Shown: positions 18,010 to 30,000 of the stretch, piece by piece
Numbering within the stretch: position 1 is the first letter of the stretch
How the letters are laid out: every line of letters starts with the position of its first letter
From: Cylicocyclus nassatus
Taxonomy: Eukaryota > Nematoda > Chromadorea > Rhabditida > Strongylidae
Length of the DNA stretch: 64,000 bases
Assembly: GCA_958299035.1 (NCBI GenBank)
Contig: CATQJL010000223.1
Coordinates: forward strand, 10,467,753-10,531,752
Direction: 5' to 3'
Position numbers and translations under genes: made by a program
Notes under the pieces: generated by a model
The model's input: the letters and a program-made list of their open reading frames with translations, nothing else
The model's database searches: none
Told to the model about the DNA's origin: nothing

Positions 18010-18300
18010 CAATCGACCGGGCCCCTCCGCCGGACAGTCCGAATCTGCCAGAGTCGCGCCGGACCCAGTTGACCAATGAGAGCGGGACAAATGGGCGGTC
18101 CGTCGCGGTGACATCACTGGCAGGCAAATGGGACGCTTCTCCGGCCCTGCTGCAAAGGTACGCCATTTCTCCGGCGCGAGTCCGCCAGATTTGGAAGAGC
18201 CGCGCCGCAGAAAATGGGAGGGGTCCGGAGCACAAATGGGAGGTCTCCGGAGCAGAAAATGGGACGTATCCGGAGCAGGCTGCGTATCGATTTGGCGCGT
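18010..18300. repeat. GC-rich repeat with GGAGCAGAAAATGGGAGG-type units
   Basis: It starts with 'ccgggcccctccgccgg' and ends in about four degenerate copies of a roughly 24-bp unit 'ggagcagaaaatgggaggt'. The same unit array and a 'ccggcggaggggtcc' block occur at 24700-24870. The base composition is much richer in GC than the flanks. ORFs in all frames are repeat artefacts. Confidence 0.7.
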
Positions 18301-18757
18301 AGCAAGCAAACGTCTAACTCCACGGTGATGAGTCCTCTGTTTACCCTCTTTCTTCATATTTTAGTCGTTTTTTTCGATTTTGTTGTTTCTCCGCTGTTGT
18401 TACCGTTTTTTCTTTTCCGCGTTGCTCTTCGTCGCGTTGGCGTTTATGTTGTTGTAAGTGCCTCGTTTTCAGGTTTATGTTTCAAATTTTCGTGCGGATG
18501 CACTCAATCACTTCCAGTGTTTGGCTCTTTTCGACTTGCTGAGACATCGTTGACTACTGATGGAGTAGTTTTTGTGATTAATTCTGGATTTTCGAAACAA
18601 CAACAATTTTCGAGAGTATATAATTCGAGTAAAGTCCAAATGAAGTTTTCTTCCCATTTCAGTCAGAAAGCTTGCTTTTTTAGGTGCAGTGGATTTAGCG
18701 GTATTTGGAAGGTATATCTAAACTTCTTCGTACCCCTCAATATCGATACCTTATCAG

Positions 18758-21700
18758 GTGACTGTATTTAATGGATTATTGGATTCCGCAATGATAGATA
18801 GTTTGGGCAGTCTGAGTCCACTCATACTCGATTTCATCGACTCGATGAGAGAAAACCTCGAAAGCGATCTGGTATGCAGTTTTTACGTTGAAATGTAGTC
18901 CTTGATAACAAGCAAGATTATATCAGGATCGTGACATAGCAGTGATGACGATGATGCGGCTACACTATTCCAAACTTATTGCTGTGATCATTGATAATGT
19001 TAGTCCAGAAAATCGTGGCAGTCTCATTGCGGATGAAAAGAAGCAAAGCCTATTCATCGGCTGGTGCAGCAGAACGATAGCAGCAGATAAAAAGAATAGG
19101 GGAAAATGATGTATGTTTTCATGTTGCTGTTCTATGCATCGCTGTTTATTTAATCTTTTTCATTAAGGTTGGTTCATACGTGGAGCAAAAGGCGGCCTTA
19201 GCTATGACACGTCTACTCAGCTGTGGTAGAATATTTGAAGCTCAGAAATCTATTGGTGAAAATGGTTATTTAAATGGCTGGTTGGAAAAACTTGTGTCAA
19301 GTGCGAATACTACGGTATGTTTATGTTGGAAATCACTTTTATGGGGGTGGCGGGCAAGAGAAACGATAGCCCGCGCCAGCTGGTAGTTGCCAGCCGCCAC
19401 AGCGCGCACGAGGCCCCGCCCACACGCTAGAACCCGTACGCACGCATGGGTTGAGCGTTGCGTGTGTTAAAGGACGCTGCTACGAAGATTTTCGAAAATG
19501 AGCGGGCCTACTTCAGTCTCATTCAACGCCCACATTCATAGTATTTTACTATTTTCTCATATTTGCTGTGTTTTTTTGTTTTTTCTTATGTTCTTCATCG
19601 TAATTGTCTTTCCTTACATGTTTTCTACCTTTATAATAGAATTTGATTCTTTTGCGTAGGTTTTTGACGTGTTGTTCGTGAATATGTGTGTGATATCGCC
19701 TTTTGTTCATATCACGCCGATATTGTTGATTTTTAGGATCGATATCCACCAACAGCCTCCATTCCTGCCACAATGGTGAGTAATTGCTGTTCTTTTGTTT
19801 ATTATCGTTCATTGTCATTTCTTTTTGTTCCTTGTGTTCTTTTTTCATTATTATCTGATACAATTCGTGTATGTAGAGTTATTATCTGCATTTAGGAACT
19901 ATCTCTGACCGACACCAGCATTCAGTGATATGGTGAGTTCTTTTGATGTGTTTATTTTCTTTGCATGTATGTTTTTTGTTATTATTTATGATTTCTTATT
20001 TCTATAGCCCTCCCTCCTTACTGATGAGTTCCGGGGAGGGCTGTTCCTTATCCTTACATTGTAACCGTCTAAGGGTAGGAACGAAACGGTTGTTTTTTGT
20101 TTGTTTGTTTGTATTTCTATGCTTATGTATAGTGATGTTGTTGTTAATGAATACTTTTATTAAGAAAAGTGCTTGTGCATAGGGATTATTTACAAGAGTG
20201 ACAACAACATCATGTTTATGAATTACTGCAGAAAGATATTGTTATATTGTTTGTTCAATTGGTTTTGCTTGTTACAAACGTTGCCATCTTTCTGCAGTAC
20301 TTCATGATCTGGTTTGTGCTCGTTCTGATTGTGTTTCTTCTTTCGAATCTGCTTCTGTACGCCGCCATCATCTTGAGTATCTTCTCACGCCTTCTCAAAT
20401 CCCTCCGCCTTAATCGTCTTCCATCCGTGGGTCGCTGAAACACTACTCAGTGTTTCGCTGAGTTTAAGCTGCAAATGCAACTCACTCTTTCCATATTGAG
20501 AAAGTCTCCTTTAGCGTTAGTATTGCAACTCTTCAGTTCTTCAAGCAGCCTTGACATAAGGGGGTACTTGCATTCTAGCAGCGTGCCTAACTTCCTGAAA
20601 ACATGTACTCATTCCCTCACTTCACCATTCATCCATCACACCTGTGAAACGCTTCAGCTGCGTTTGTCGTTCGCGTATCCTTGATGCCCCACTTATTCCA
20701 CATTCCCTTAAAAGGTCCCTCATACCATGTAGACTTCAGGTAGCGCAAGAACTCCTCGCATTTTTGATATGCTTCATGATTCCTTGGTAAGTCAGGCCGA
20801 TACAATGATGGGACTCTTCTGTGAAGTGCAGGCGGCAAGAACATGATCCCCTTGATGACGTTCCACCACATCCATACGCTTTTGTCACGGTTTACGAATC
20901 TTCTTCGCAAATACTTCCTTATTCCTAGCGCATCTTTTTTTCTATTCCATGCCACGGCGAGATGAAAGCCGCATCCTTCGACGGAAGCAAAGGGAAATAC
21001 TTTCCGAGCTGCACCTATCGAAGCTCTTTCGAAATCCAATACCACGCGCAATCTATCCAAGCGGCCTGATCTTTGCAGTTCTTCTTTCAGTTGAGCGAAT
21101 ATCAACTCGTACGTCCTCTCATTCTTGGTAGTGGTGATGGCATACAGGAGGGGAGCATCCATGGTGTCGTTGCATACTCCGTGCACAGTGTAGAGCTGTC
21201 CACACTTGGCTGTTGCATCGGGCTGGAGATCGTGCACGCCGTCCGCTACAAGTGCGTACAGCCCAAACCTCTGCGCCTTCTACAATCATATTTGCTAGGG
21301 GTATCACAAAATTGTTTAGCTACTTCGATGGTTGTGGTTGAGTAATACATATGCAGGTCTGGAGTCTGGAACTGCAGGAATCTTTCGCCATCGGAGAAGT
21401 GGGAGTATATGTTGTTGATCGCCTTGACATTAATATTAATGTACATCTTCATTTTCACAGTAACCCCTACAGCTATCATTGTGTTTGTTCCCATGCCTCT
21501 GCATCCCGTACATCGGTATACTTCATAGGTGGAGTTCGTGCGAAGATGATGGAATGTGTAGCACAACGGACTTCCTAAGTATGTTTATGCTTGAATAAAT
21601 GCTTCAATAGAGTTGTTTTGTCATAGGAGTGACCTGGTATTGCATAGCGCAGGATCGGGTGTTTTCCTTGTTGACTTCGATCTACTTGTGCAGGGAACTT

Positions 21701-24430
21701 TGGCGCTTCTAAGCTGAATCCACAACGTCGATAAGGTTGCCTTCTCGGTGGCCGCGATTCTTCTTGTCTTCTCGATGACTGGGACTCTTCTTCGCTTCTG
21801 GATTGCTGCTGCTCTTCCCTTCTTGAGGACTGCGGTGGAGCTGACGGAGCGTCAGGTCGTGCATCTACTATGTAATGTAAGCCGAGATTTGTATGGTTCC
21901 ATACTTACCAATGGTATAATTCTGAAGAATCCGTGAAGTTTGCTGCTGTGCTTGCTGCAGCAAGGCTGCATAAGTCAATAAATTCAGTTGAAAGGGTACC
22001 ATTCCGGTATTTTGGTGCGGTCTAGTCATTTGCCGGTTCTTTATATTGACATGCTTATCACTGTCAAAGACCTCTTGGTTCCCTAGGGCCATTTAACAGA
22101 ATAAAGATGCATACTGCTCCCGTAGGTCACATAAACTAGGCCAAATTGTTGAATCTGACCCAGATAACACCATCATGACTTAATCAGTTAAGTCCTTGTC
22201 TTCAATAGTACATCGCAGCAGCAATCATTTTCTTTTCTGAGTTATTCTTCCTTATTCTTCCTTCATTCTTTCTCTTTAATTTTGCTTCTTATATGTGATT
22301 GATTGTTTCTCTCCATATTTATCATATCATAGCATAGGACTACTCTTGTATAGTTTTATTTTACAATATCAGTAAATATGCATTTGTATTAAACATTCAT
22401 TACAATGTAATAAACAATTTATCAAGAATGTAGGGAATAATTCATTGTAGCAGGAGTTAAGGTGCTTCTTCTGGCACATTATGGCAGAATTCATGTTTCA
22501 TACATGACATGACTATCTCCATAGATCAGCCAGATCCAAAGCATCAGATAATCATAGAATTACTATGATCCAATTGATTAATGATTCTCTAGAATAACGT
22601 GGACGAATGCGATTCGAAAAGATAACGTGGACGAATGCGATTCGTACGAGCTACTGTAGTTCATTGTAAACTCGTCCGCCGTGGATGGGCGGCGCCTAGC
22701 GTGCATAGGCTATTGACAGACCCCTCCGCCGCGCGCTCCTTATTGCCAGCTATCGTTTCTCTTGCACCACACCCCTTTTATGGTCCTTATCCTCTTGTTT
22801 ATCTTTCATAATATGCTCTTTCTTGTTTGAAATTGGTTATATCTCTTCGATGGTGAAAGAGTTTTTCAACTGAATCGTCTTATTTAAGAGTATCTGAAGT
22901 AGTACGGAATATCACGCAATCGAGCCACCTGCTAGACTGGTTAATGTCTTAGTGCTATAGTCAGCCAAGTGCTGTTGCTGCGAAATGGTTTCGAGCTCTC
23001 GTGCTCGTGTTCTCACTGTATTATAGATCCCAACTGGTCATCGACTTGGAACAGTAGTCAAAACCAGGCGTAGAGGGATTGCGCAGCTGCTGTGACTGCA
23101 CAAACTTCGCTAAAAATGTCTCGCCGAGGTTGTCCTTCAGAAAGGATGGAAATCAAGTGGTGCGCACTTGCATATGCTAAAACTGAGAATTCAAAAAAGT
23201 ACTCAAAGTTGAAGTTCAGTAATCGTAATGAACCAATCACGATCAAAATTGGGATTTCTATGTGTTCGAGGTTGTTCTTCTGCATAGCTATGATTGTTCG
23301 CAAAACAAAGCAAAGAAAGCACTTTTTTCAAACAACTTTTCAAAATCTAAGTTCAAGTTCAGTAATATGTTCAAAGTGAATGGTTAGATAACGAGTTCAT
23401 GCCAGTACACATAGACATTTTATACGACATCACTAATCATGTATGGATATGTAACTGACAAGGTCGCGCCAACAGGTTTATGGCTTGTAGCCAAGATGTA
23501 AGTTAGAACCTTAATGTGCCTGCGGCATTCTGCTCGAAGGAAACCTTTATGAGGTCATGACCTTGCAACGCAGAAGAGGGAAAACATGTAATCGAGTACA
23601 TGCACCGTGTTCAAATACAGGCAAGTCTCTAGTTTTATCCCACTGATGTAAGTTTGAGAACAGGCGTCTCCAGTTCAAACCGCTAAATTCTGATGTTTAA
23701 AGTTTGTTCGTAATTGTGTCCTGGCCTTTTACGCAAAACAGACTTTGTTAATGAAATGGAGGACCTCGAAAACATAGAAATCCCAATTTTGATCGTGATT
23801 GGTTCATTATGATTACTGAACTTCAACTTTGAGTACTTTTATGAATTCTCAGTTTTAGCATATGCAAGTGCGCACCACTTGATTTCCATCCTTTCTGAAG
23901 GACAACCTCAGCGAGACATTTTTAGCGAAGTTTGTGCAGTCACAGCAGCTGCGCAATCCCTCTACGCCTGGTTTTGACTACTGTTCTAAGTCGATGACCA
24001 GTTGGAATCTATAATACAGTCGTGTACTCTCTCGCCGAGATTTTCCGTGCGAATTTATATCGCGGTTGTCACAGATGCTGCAGTCATATGATTGAGATTC
24101 TCAAGAGACAATTTCTTTACAAGTGAGTCTTCCTTTTTTAAAAGGCGTCTACCGAAGGAAACATGGCGTCTTCTCCAGCTGTGCAGTTGAAATTGCCAGT
24201 AGTTACAAATTCGCACAGCCATTGTTTCCCTATGGATCAGCAGGCTGTTTGTCAGAACCTTGCCAACTCGTACCCTCATCTCACTATCACAATATTCAGC
24301 GGTAGGGGATTTTTTGTGTGTTCATGTGTTTGGTATTCTTTGCTCTTCATCCGATTTTCAGAGGTTTCTTGCCGTTTTGAAAATGCTCATAGTCAGAACC
24401 AGACGTACCTTATCGCTTTACTGCTTTACT
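18758..24430 (+). CDS. sax-2: Furry/SAX-2 homologue, partial and probably damaged
   Basis: Exons seen: 18758-18871, 18927-19110, 19168-19314, 24020-24122, about 24155-24301, and 24362 to about 24430. They encode blocks in furry order: 'LILDFIDSMRENLES', 'MMRLHYSKLIAVIID', 'KKQSLFIGWC', 'ALAMTRLLSCGRIFE' with 'ENGYLNGWLEKL', 'MIEILKRQFLYK', 'LANSYPHLTITIFS' and 'EVSCRF'. Human FRY has close equivalents (for example CCGPVFDN, GYLYKWLD, YPELTLPLFSEVSQRF). Furry proteins scaffold NDR/LATS kinases in cell and neurite morphogenesis. Damage: exon 18927-19110 ends with an in-frame TGA and the wrong phase, which one surplus base in its AGGGGAAAA run would explain. The 24122/24155 junction does not join in phase. 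A 3.4-kb MULE and an inverted duplication sit between exons. The rest of this normally very large (about 3000-residue) protein is absent here. Confidence 0.7.
19345..22774 (-). mobile_element. Mutator-like element (MULE) in a sax-2 intron
   Basis: The termini are inverted: 'gggtggcgggcaagagaaac' continuing 'gatagc' on the left, and 'gctatcgtttctcttgcacc' continuing 'acaccc' on the right. The element is flanked by exact 9-bp direct repeats, CTTTTATGG at 19336-19344 and 22775-22783, the hallmark of MULE insertion. It carries a MULE transposase on the minus strand. The insertion site is 22 bases downstream of the exon that ends at 19314, so it left the splice donor intact. Confidence 0.9.
20629..21284 (-). 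CDS. MULE transposase, core exon
   Basis: An open frame of about 215 codons with the first catalytic Asp in 'ALVADGVHDLQPD', then 'GQLYTVHGV' and 'LLYAITTTKNERTYELIF'. The second Asp lies in 'RVVLDFERASIGAARKVFP', followed by the 'EGCGFHLAVAWNRK' block typical of the MULE transposase domain. The residues 'TTNAAEAFH' at the C-terminal end are also typical and would carry the last acidic residue. The preceding segment (about 21290-21566, another frame) has a FLYWCH-like 'TYEVYRCTGCRG' piece, the usual N-terminal partner in nematode MULEs. The frame change between them implies an intron or a lesion. The enzyme would cut and paste the element. Confidence 0.85.
23012..24007. repeat. Inverted duplication between sax-2 exons
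   Basis: About 260 bp at 23012-23275 is repeated inverted at 23760-24007, with roughly 95% identity by eye and a spacer of about 485 bp. Read towards the gene (plus for the right arm), it encodes 'ENIEIPILIVIGSL' and 'ASAHHLISILSEGQP' up to 'LYAW'. The left arm (minus) keeps CGA where the right arm has an in-frame TGA. It may be a duplicated sax-2 exon with flanking intron; a foldback element is the alternative. Confidence 0.65.
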
Positions 24431-24579
24431 GCTTTGTTGTCCGTTTTGTAGCTGCTAAGTTTTGTTTTGCAATTTGCAGGAGATTGTTTGCAGTTAATTT
24501 GAAATAAATGTCTTGTTTCTTCATTCTTCTATCTTCTATCCACAAACGCTAGGGGTGAGAGGGAGGGGGTAAAGAACGG

Positions 24580-24870
24580 GGTTGAGGGTCGCGCTGAACC
24601 CTTACCCGGGGGGGGGTCGTATTCGGCTAATTTGGGTGGGGTTTAGAGGCATAATTGGGGTTTGGAGCTTAATTAGGGCTAATTACAGTATGCCGCGGCA
24701 GACTTGCGGAGCAGAAAATGGCAGGGCTCCGGAGCAGAAAATGGGAGGTATCCGGAGCAGAAAATGGGAGGTCTCCGGAGCAGAAATGGGAGGGCTCCGG
24801 CGGACGAGTGGCAGACCCACCGCTGGGGAAACGCCGCGACCCTGCCATTTCTCCGGCGGAGGGGTCCTAT
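24580..24870. repeat. GC-rich minisatellite repeat, second copy
   Basis: About four copies of a 'ggagcagaaaatgggaggt' unit lie at 24710-24800 in the same orientation as those at 18200-18290. Next comes 'ctgccatttctccggcgg'. The two arrays therefore bracket the sax-2 fragment. Confidence 0.7.
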
Positions 24871-25525
24871 CCGTTGCCTGAGTAGCTCAACCCTCGAAGA
24901 TTCCACAGTAAGTGTTTGAGCTTGGTTCGACTTGTTTCGGCCTTGTGCTAATCCGAGGAGTTTGAGCACTCAACGTGAGAAACGCGCCGGCTGGAATTTT
25001 GGCAGCACTTCTTACTTCACTCTTTGAAAGCAATATGAAACCCGATTTGTAGCATAGACTTGTAGAGAACATTACTTTGTTATGAGTATACAAAAGCTGA
25101 CTTTTCTCACTTCTAAAACCAAGTTGATCACGTTTGAAAATCACGCTTTTTAGACGTTGCGAAACCCTAGAAACTGCAATAGGTAATGGTTTATAGAGCG
25201 CGTGGAGGAATTTGACATGCTGATTATGGAAATGATATCCTTTTCACACAGCAAGCTTCCTTGTCGACCCCATATGTCAAGTAAAAGAGATGAAGATTTG
25301 AATTTTGGCTGAAACTTCCACTGTGGAAACAATCAGTATGCTGTTTATGACCGTTATTGCTTCACGTGATCGCGATATCCACCGGAATGGCACATTTCTT
25401 CTTCACCTTCGCAGTATCAACAAATTCGATTCTTAATTACGACCCCCCCCCCTCAGTCTTACCCTCAATACGATTCCCGAGGTCGGACGCGCCTAACCCC
25501 ACGCTCAACTCTGCTTATAGTATGT

Positions 25526-25882
25526 TTAACATATGCTCTTTGTTTTTACCCCAGAAACAAAGTTTATTTTGACCCCAAACCATCTGTACCGGGTATGATG
25601 TACTATCGCGATATCGGAAGAGCCTTGATCCGTTTGCATGTAGTTCATTGTGCTAAATTTTTCCAGGAACTCAGTTAACTCGCATAGATGTCTTCGTTCA
25701 ATTCTTTTCCGATCCTTTCCACAATTTTCTGTAAAGAAGTATCTAGGTATTTTTGGAGAAGTTGCTAGATCTGAAAGAATGGTGGTCAGTCGTTGGGATA
25801 ATGTATCAGCATTGAATTTTTGACTGAGCAATGACCCGATCTTGTCATTTGTACTCTTTTGATTCGCTAACAGGTTGGACAA
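25526..25882 (-). CDS. Unidentified ORF, possible exon
   Basis: 118 codons, hydrophilic, without signal peptide or membrane segment. It contains 'LLSQKFNADTLSQRLTTIL' and 'RKRIERRHLCELTEFLEKF', which look like amphipathic helices. The final 15 or so codons overlap a 'ggggtcaaa' repeat shared with 10948, so the true end, if it is a gene, lies near 25600. I do not recognise the family. Confidence 0.3.
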   Translation of the reverse strand: MSNLLANQKSTNDKIGSLLSQKFNADTLSQRLTTILSDLATSPKIPRYFFTENCGKDRKRIERRHLCELTEFLEKFSTMNYMQTDQGSSDIAIVHHTRYRWFGVKINFVSGVKTKSIC

Positions 25883-25934
25883 TTTGCTTGATCGTGACGA
25901 AGTTGTTAACTGGACAGTTTACATGGTCACGAAA

Positions 25935-26111
25935 ATAGCTCGCAAACCGGAAGATACGGCATGAGATCAGCGGTAATGGATAACTGTTCATTCTTCATTC
26001 ATTCGTCCATTCTTCATTCATTCATTTCGTTCTTCATTCTTCGTTCTTGCAAGAATGAACAGTTATCCATTACTGCTGATCTAATGCCGAATCTTCCGTT
26101 TTGCGAGCTAT
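25935..26111. repeat. Palindromic element
   Basis: The arms of about 70 bp start 'atagctcgcaaaccgg' and end 'ccgttttgcgagctat'. They share 'atggataactgttcattctt' in inverted form. The loop is a run of 'cattcttcattcattcgtc'-type simple repeats. Confidence 0.8.
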
Positions 26112-27000
26112 GGATTGTCTGAGCGTATATAAGCAGTTATGTGACATACGCACTGCTCATGTTTGTGTCACCACAGTCGAGCGGGCTCGCCTAAGAGGTG
26201 CAACTGCAATATCGGTAATATACTGGTGAGCGAAAGTGATGGCCCAACCTCCTTCTTCTACACTAGATGAATCGAATATGCAAGTGGGAAGAGGTTTTTG
26301 GCGGTCAAGAGCGGACATCCTTGTGACTGACACCATTCACGCCTCTGATGACGGCATGTAGCCGAAACGTAAGGCAATAACGTGTACACTAAAACAACCT
26401 GTACGGCACAGAACGAATACTAAAGTTGTCTTGCAAATGCCCAGGTTTCAAGATAAAAGGACTTTCAAGATAAGGGCTTGATAATAATTGAACAATGGGT
26501 TCTTACTTTGAGGTTTTCTACTGTTTGGTACTTTGTTTTCGCACTTTTTCACAAGTAAGCTTGAGAAACATTCTGAATTCTTTGAGTGTCTAGTTGGAGA
26601 AGACCCACAGGACCTGCATTGATAATACACAGTTTGCTTTATTTGCATGTGAACCAAATGTTCTCCAAATTCAACTGAGATTTATGACGATGAGCCAAAC
26701 ACCGAAGTTTATGAAATAGCTTCAATATTTTGAGGATTTTCCAAGCAGCATGAGAAAAATCAGCTTGAAGTACAAAAAAGAGAAAAGCTGCACTGTACCG
26801 TTCAGAGTATGATCGGCTTCCAGATTTGCTCAGCGGCGGTGCATTGCTGACTTCTGTTAATGTGGTCAGGATGCTTAGATTCCAGTAACTTTGACTTTTA
26901 TAGAATCTGAGAGCCGATGATACTTGCCTATCAATCATTCTAATATCTACGCATACGTTGAACGTGAACTATCAAAACATTGATGAGAAGATTGTCATGC
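26112..27000. other. Region 3' of the channel gene
   Basis: No gene recognised. 'gatgacggcatgtagccgaaacgt' near 26350 resembles a phrase common in retroelement remnants. The minus ORF at 26639-26938 lies downstream of the channel-gene stop and has no domain. No clear polyadenylation signal was found for the channel gene. Confidence 0.35.
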
Positions 27001-30000
27001 TTACAATAATAAAATCAGAAGATTAACAACAGCAGCCAATGGGAACAGACTCAAACAAATGGCTCGAGACAATGTGCACAAGTTGATATTGAAGCAAAGA
27101 ACCCTGCTGCAAAGTGATTTCATCAAATTTTCTTTTTACAAGACCAAACTCACTTATTTGTTATGCTCTTGAAGATACGATGCTTCGACGACGAACACGC
27201 CTTGGAGGCTGCCATATTAATCGATATTGACGCAGTCACCAATAATAGGTTCACTATCATGTATACCGCTGCAGTGATTTGAGTTATGCGTTTCACAAAT
27301 AATAGCTAAGACTTTTGACGTACAGAGTGCAGGCAACTGTGTAGTCTTAGGTAAAGAATTTTCCATCATTTGAAAGATTGAACACATTGCAAGTATTACT
27401 GTAAATCCAAGCCCGAGCTGAAATTCTAATGAACCTTGGTAATCAACTTACAAATATGGAGCTTACCTTCTCCATAAACTCTACCGAAAATCTGGACCAA
27501 AACATTCCAATCACACACAGAAATGTAAGCGCAAACGATGGCATTATTATCAGAATAACGTAGAATGTTGGAGTACGGTGGAAATAAAATGTGAATATTA
27601 CCTGATTAGTGAAAAATTAAACTGCGCTTGCGCTGGAAAAGTGTTCAACCTTAGGGTTATGATTTTCGTGTCCATTTGTGCTGTTAACCGTAAGCGCATC
27701 AACTATCCATTCACCATTACCCTGAAAAAAAGTCATAAAAATAGTCAAACGCCCACACACTATCGTAACACTTCGCTTGAACGCCCGAATTTTTCTTGAG
27801 TTTCCCTGAGATGAGAGATTGCGTTGAGTATCGCGTGCGAATAACAACTGCGCACTTGAACTTTTCTGCATACTCAAATTGTGAGCAAGTACAAGAGTGA
27901 CTGTAAAGAATAATCCCAACGATCTCAGCTCAATACTTCGAAACTTCGAACTTGAGCCATTCCGCCTGATCTAAGAGCAGCAGTACTCGAGATGTTATTT
28001 TCTGCAAAAATCAAGATATTGTAAAAATGTTGTTGCCAAATATAAGTCGTTTCCTCGCCATATACCTGGAGTTATGGTTTTCAAAACTTCATCCTTATTA
28101 GGGAAAGATAGTGCCTGCGTATCTTATGCAAACTATTTCCAAAAGCGTTTCGATGTTTTTTATCCTTTTGCCTGCAGGAACGTTTCAATATGGAACGGCA
28201 AGATACTAGAATGTGTCTTTGTCGCTAGCGGGAAGTGGCTTCAACTATAGAGCTTGCAGCGGGTTTTGACTTTTTTGTGTGCCACATTGTGCTCTGCTGA
28301 GTGCAGGTGATCTGTGAAGCATTCACACACCTTGAATTTTCCTCTGCGTAAGATTTGCATACTCATTCTTCTTTGCAGGACTGCCCACTGTTAGAATAAA
28401 GGTCTGTAGTTCACTTGATGTGAACAGAAGCGGAAGGAGAAGAGGAAAAAAGGGAATCGGTTTCTGCCAGAGGTTATTACCAGGGTCAAGCGTGACTTTG
28501 ATTCCTCAATACAACGCCCCCCCCCCTCCCAGGGCGGTGCGCTATACCTGGGGGGGGGGGGGGCGTATTAAGGAGTCAAAAGGGTAGGGGTCGTTAGTTG
28601 GGTAATCTTGAAGCAATGATAACATGATATTCGTAAGCAGTTTGTCAAGTAATCTCATTATGCGAAATACAAGCACATGAGTTATTGTCTACATCAGCAT
28701 AATAAAAAGGTGCCACGAAGCTTAACGAGTATCATATCCATAATTAACACGTCAATTAACCCCTGTAGACAAAGTTTGGGCGAATTCTAAGGTTTTAAGA
28801 TACCAGGCTACCTAAGTGAAATGGTTATTTTCCATGATTAACTTTGCTTTAGATGTGCTTTAGCTACCCGTTTTTGCACTTAAGACAAATCCCTACTCCT
28901 TCTTTGTCCACCTTAAAAATTCGTTGCAAAAGACACCAAACTGTGGAATTAGAAGCCAACCAAAATCTCGTTTTTCCCATTTTTCGCTTTTGATGGCTGT
29001 GCTTTCAATATTTACTCAGAGCTAAGAAGACGAGTCAGGCTCAAATCACTCTTGTGGAGACGAGATACAGGCTAATGTTTCATACAAATAGATCGCTAAA
29101 AACGTTTTTTTGATATAGTTAATGGGGGTGGCATAACCCCTCAAAAGGTGTGGCTGCCACAGCTGGTTGGCTTCTAATAATTCCACAGTTTGGAAGTCTT
29201 TTTGAAGCAGGATTTCTGAGATGGACAAAGAAGGAGTAGTGCTTTGTCTTGAGTACAGAAACGGATAGCTAATTCATCTTTGAAACAAAGTTAATCATGT
29301 TGGAAAATGACCATTTCATAGATGGCCTAGTATCCTAAAACTTCAGGATTCGCTCAAACTTTCATAGATTGTGTCGTTATGTTTGACAGGGCCTTCAAGT
29401 AGCGCTATCTTAGATATAGTTCAAGGGGAGGAAGGGGGAAGGGAGGCCTTATTGAGACAACAATTAGAAGGGGGAGGTCCCAACCAGCGACTGTGGTGCC
29501 ACACTTCTTGCTTGACCCTGGTTAGGCTCCCGCCAGAGTGCCGGAGTTATGCCAGCGCTACGCCAGCACTTCGATCGATACACGTGTATTTTGTTGAGGC
29601 GGGGCTAGCTGACGTCCCCAGCGAAATACACGTGTATCGATCGAAATGCTGTCGTAGCGCTGGCATAACTCCGACACTCTGGCGGGAGCCTTATGAACAT
29701 GTGTTTGTGCATCCAGACATACCTATCATACTCTTCAATAAAGCGCAGGCACCCCCATCTGACGTCAATGTCGGTCTGTTCGTGCCACTTTTGCTTTGTT
29801 TACCCTATGCTCTATGATGCTCTATGTACCCCCCCCCCCCCTCACCTGCCTTTAACACTGCCCTTTTTTTTTACAAGTGATCTTTGCCATTAGACTGTCT
29901 GTCTTCGGTTTTGTTTATCAAGGTTCCTCATCAGCCAAGAGCAGCCAAAAGCCACCACAACACTGTAAACGGTGAGATCGATTAGTCTCATCTCTGCTTC

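Noticed and set aside
18001..18357. ORFs of up to 118 codons on both strands
   Set aside because: They come from the GC-rich repeat with 24-bp units, which is also present at 24.7 kb.
18302..18750. Upstream sax-2 exons (for example a 'CLALFDLLRH' piece near 18509)
   Set aside because: There is some resemblance to the furry segment that should precede 18758, but a stop follows at once and the donor is poor. Too weak to annotate.
26639..26938. 99-codon minus ORF after the channel gene
   Set aside because: It lies beyond the channel stop codon (27001-27003), where M4 already ends the protein, and has no domain of its own.
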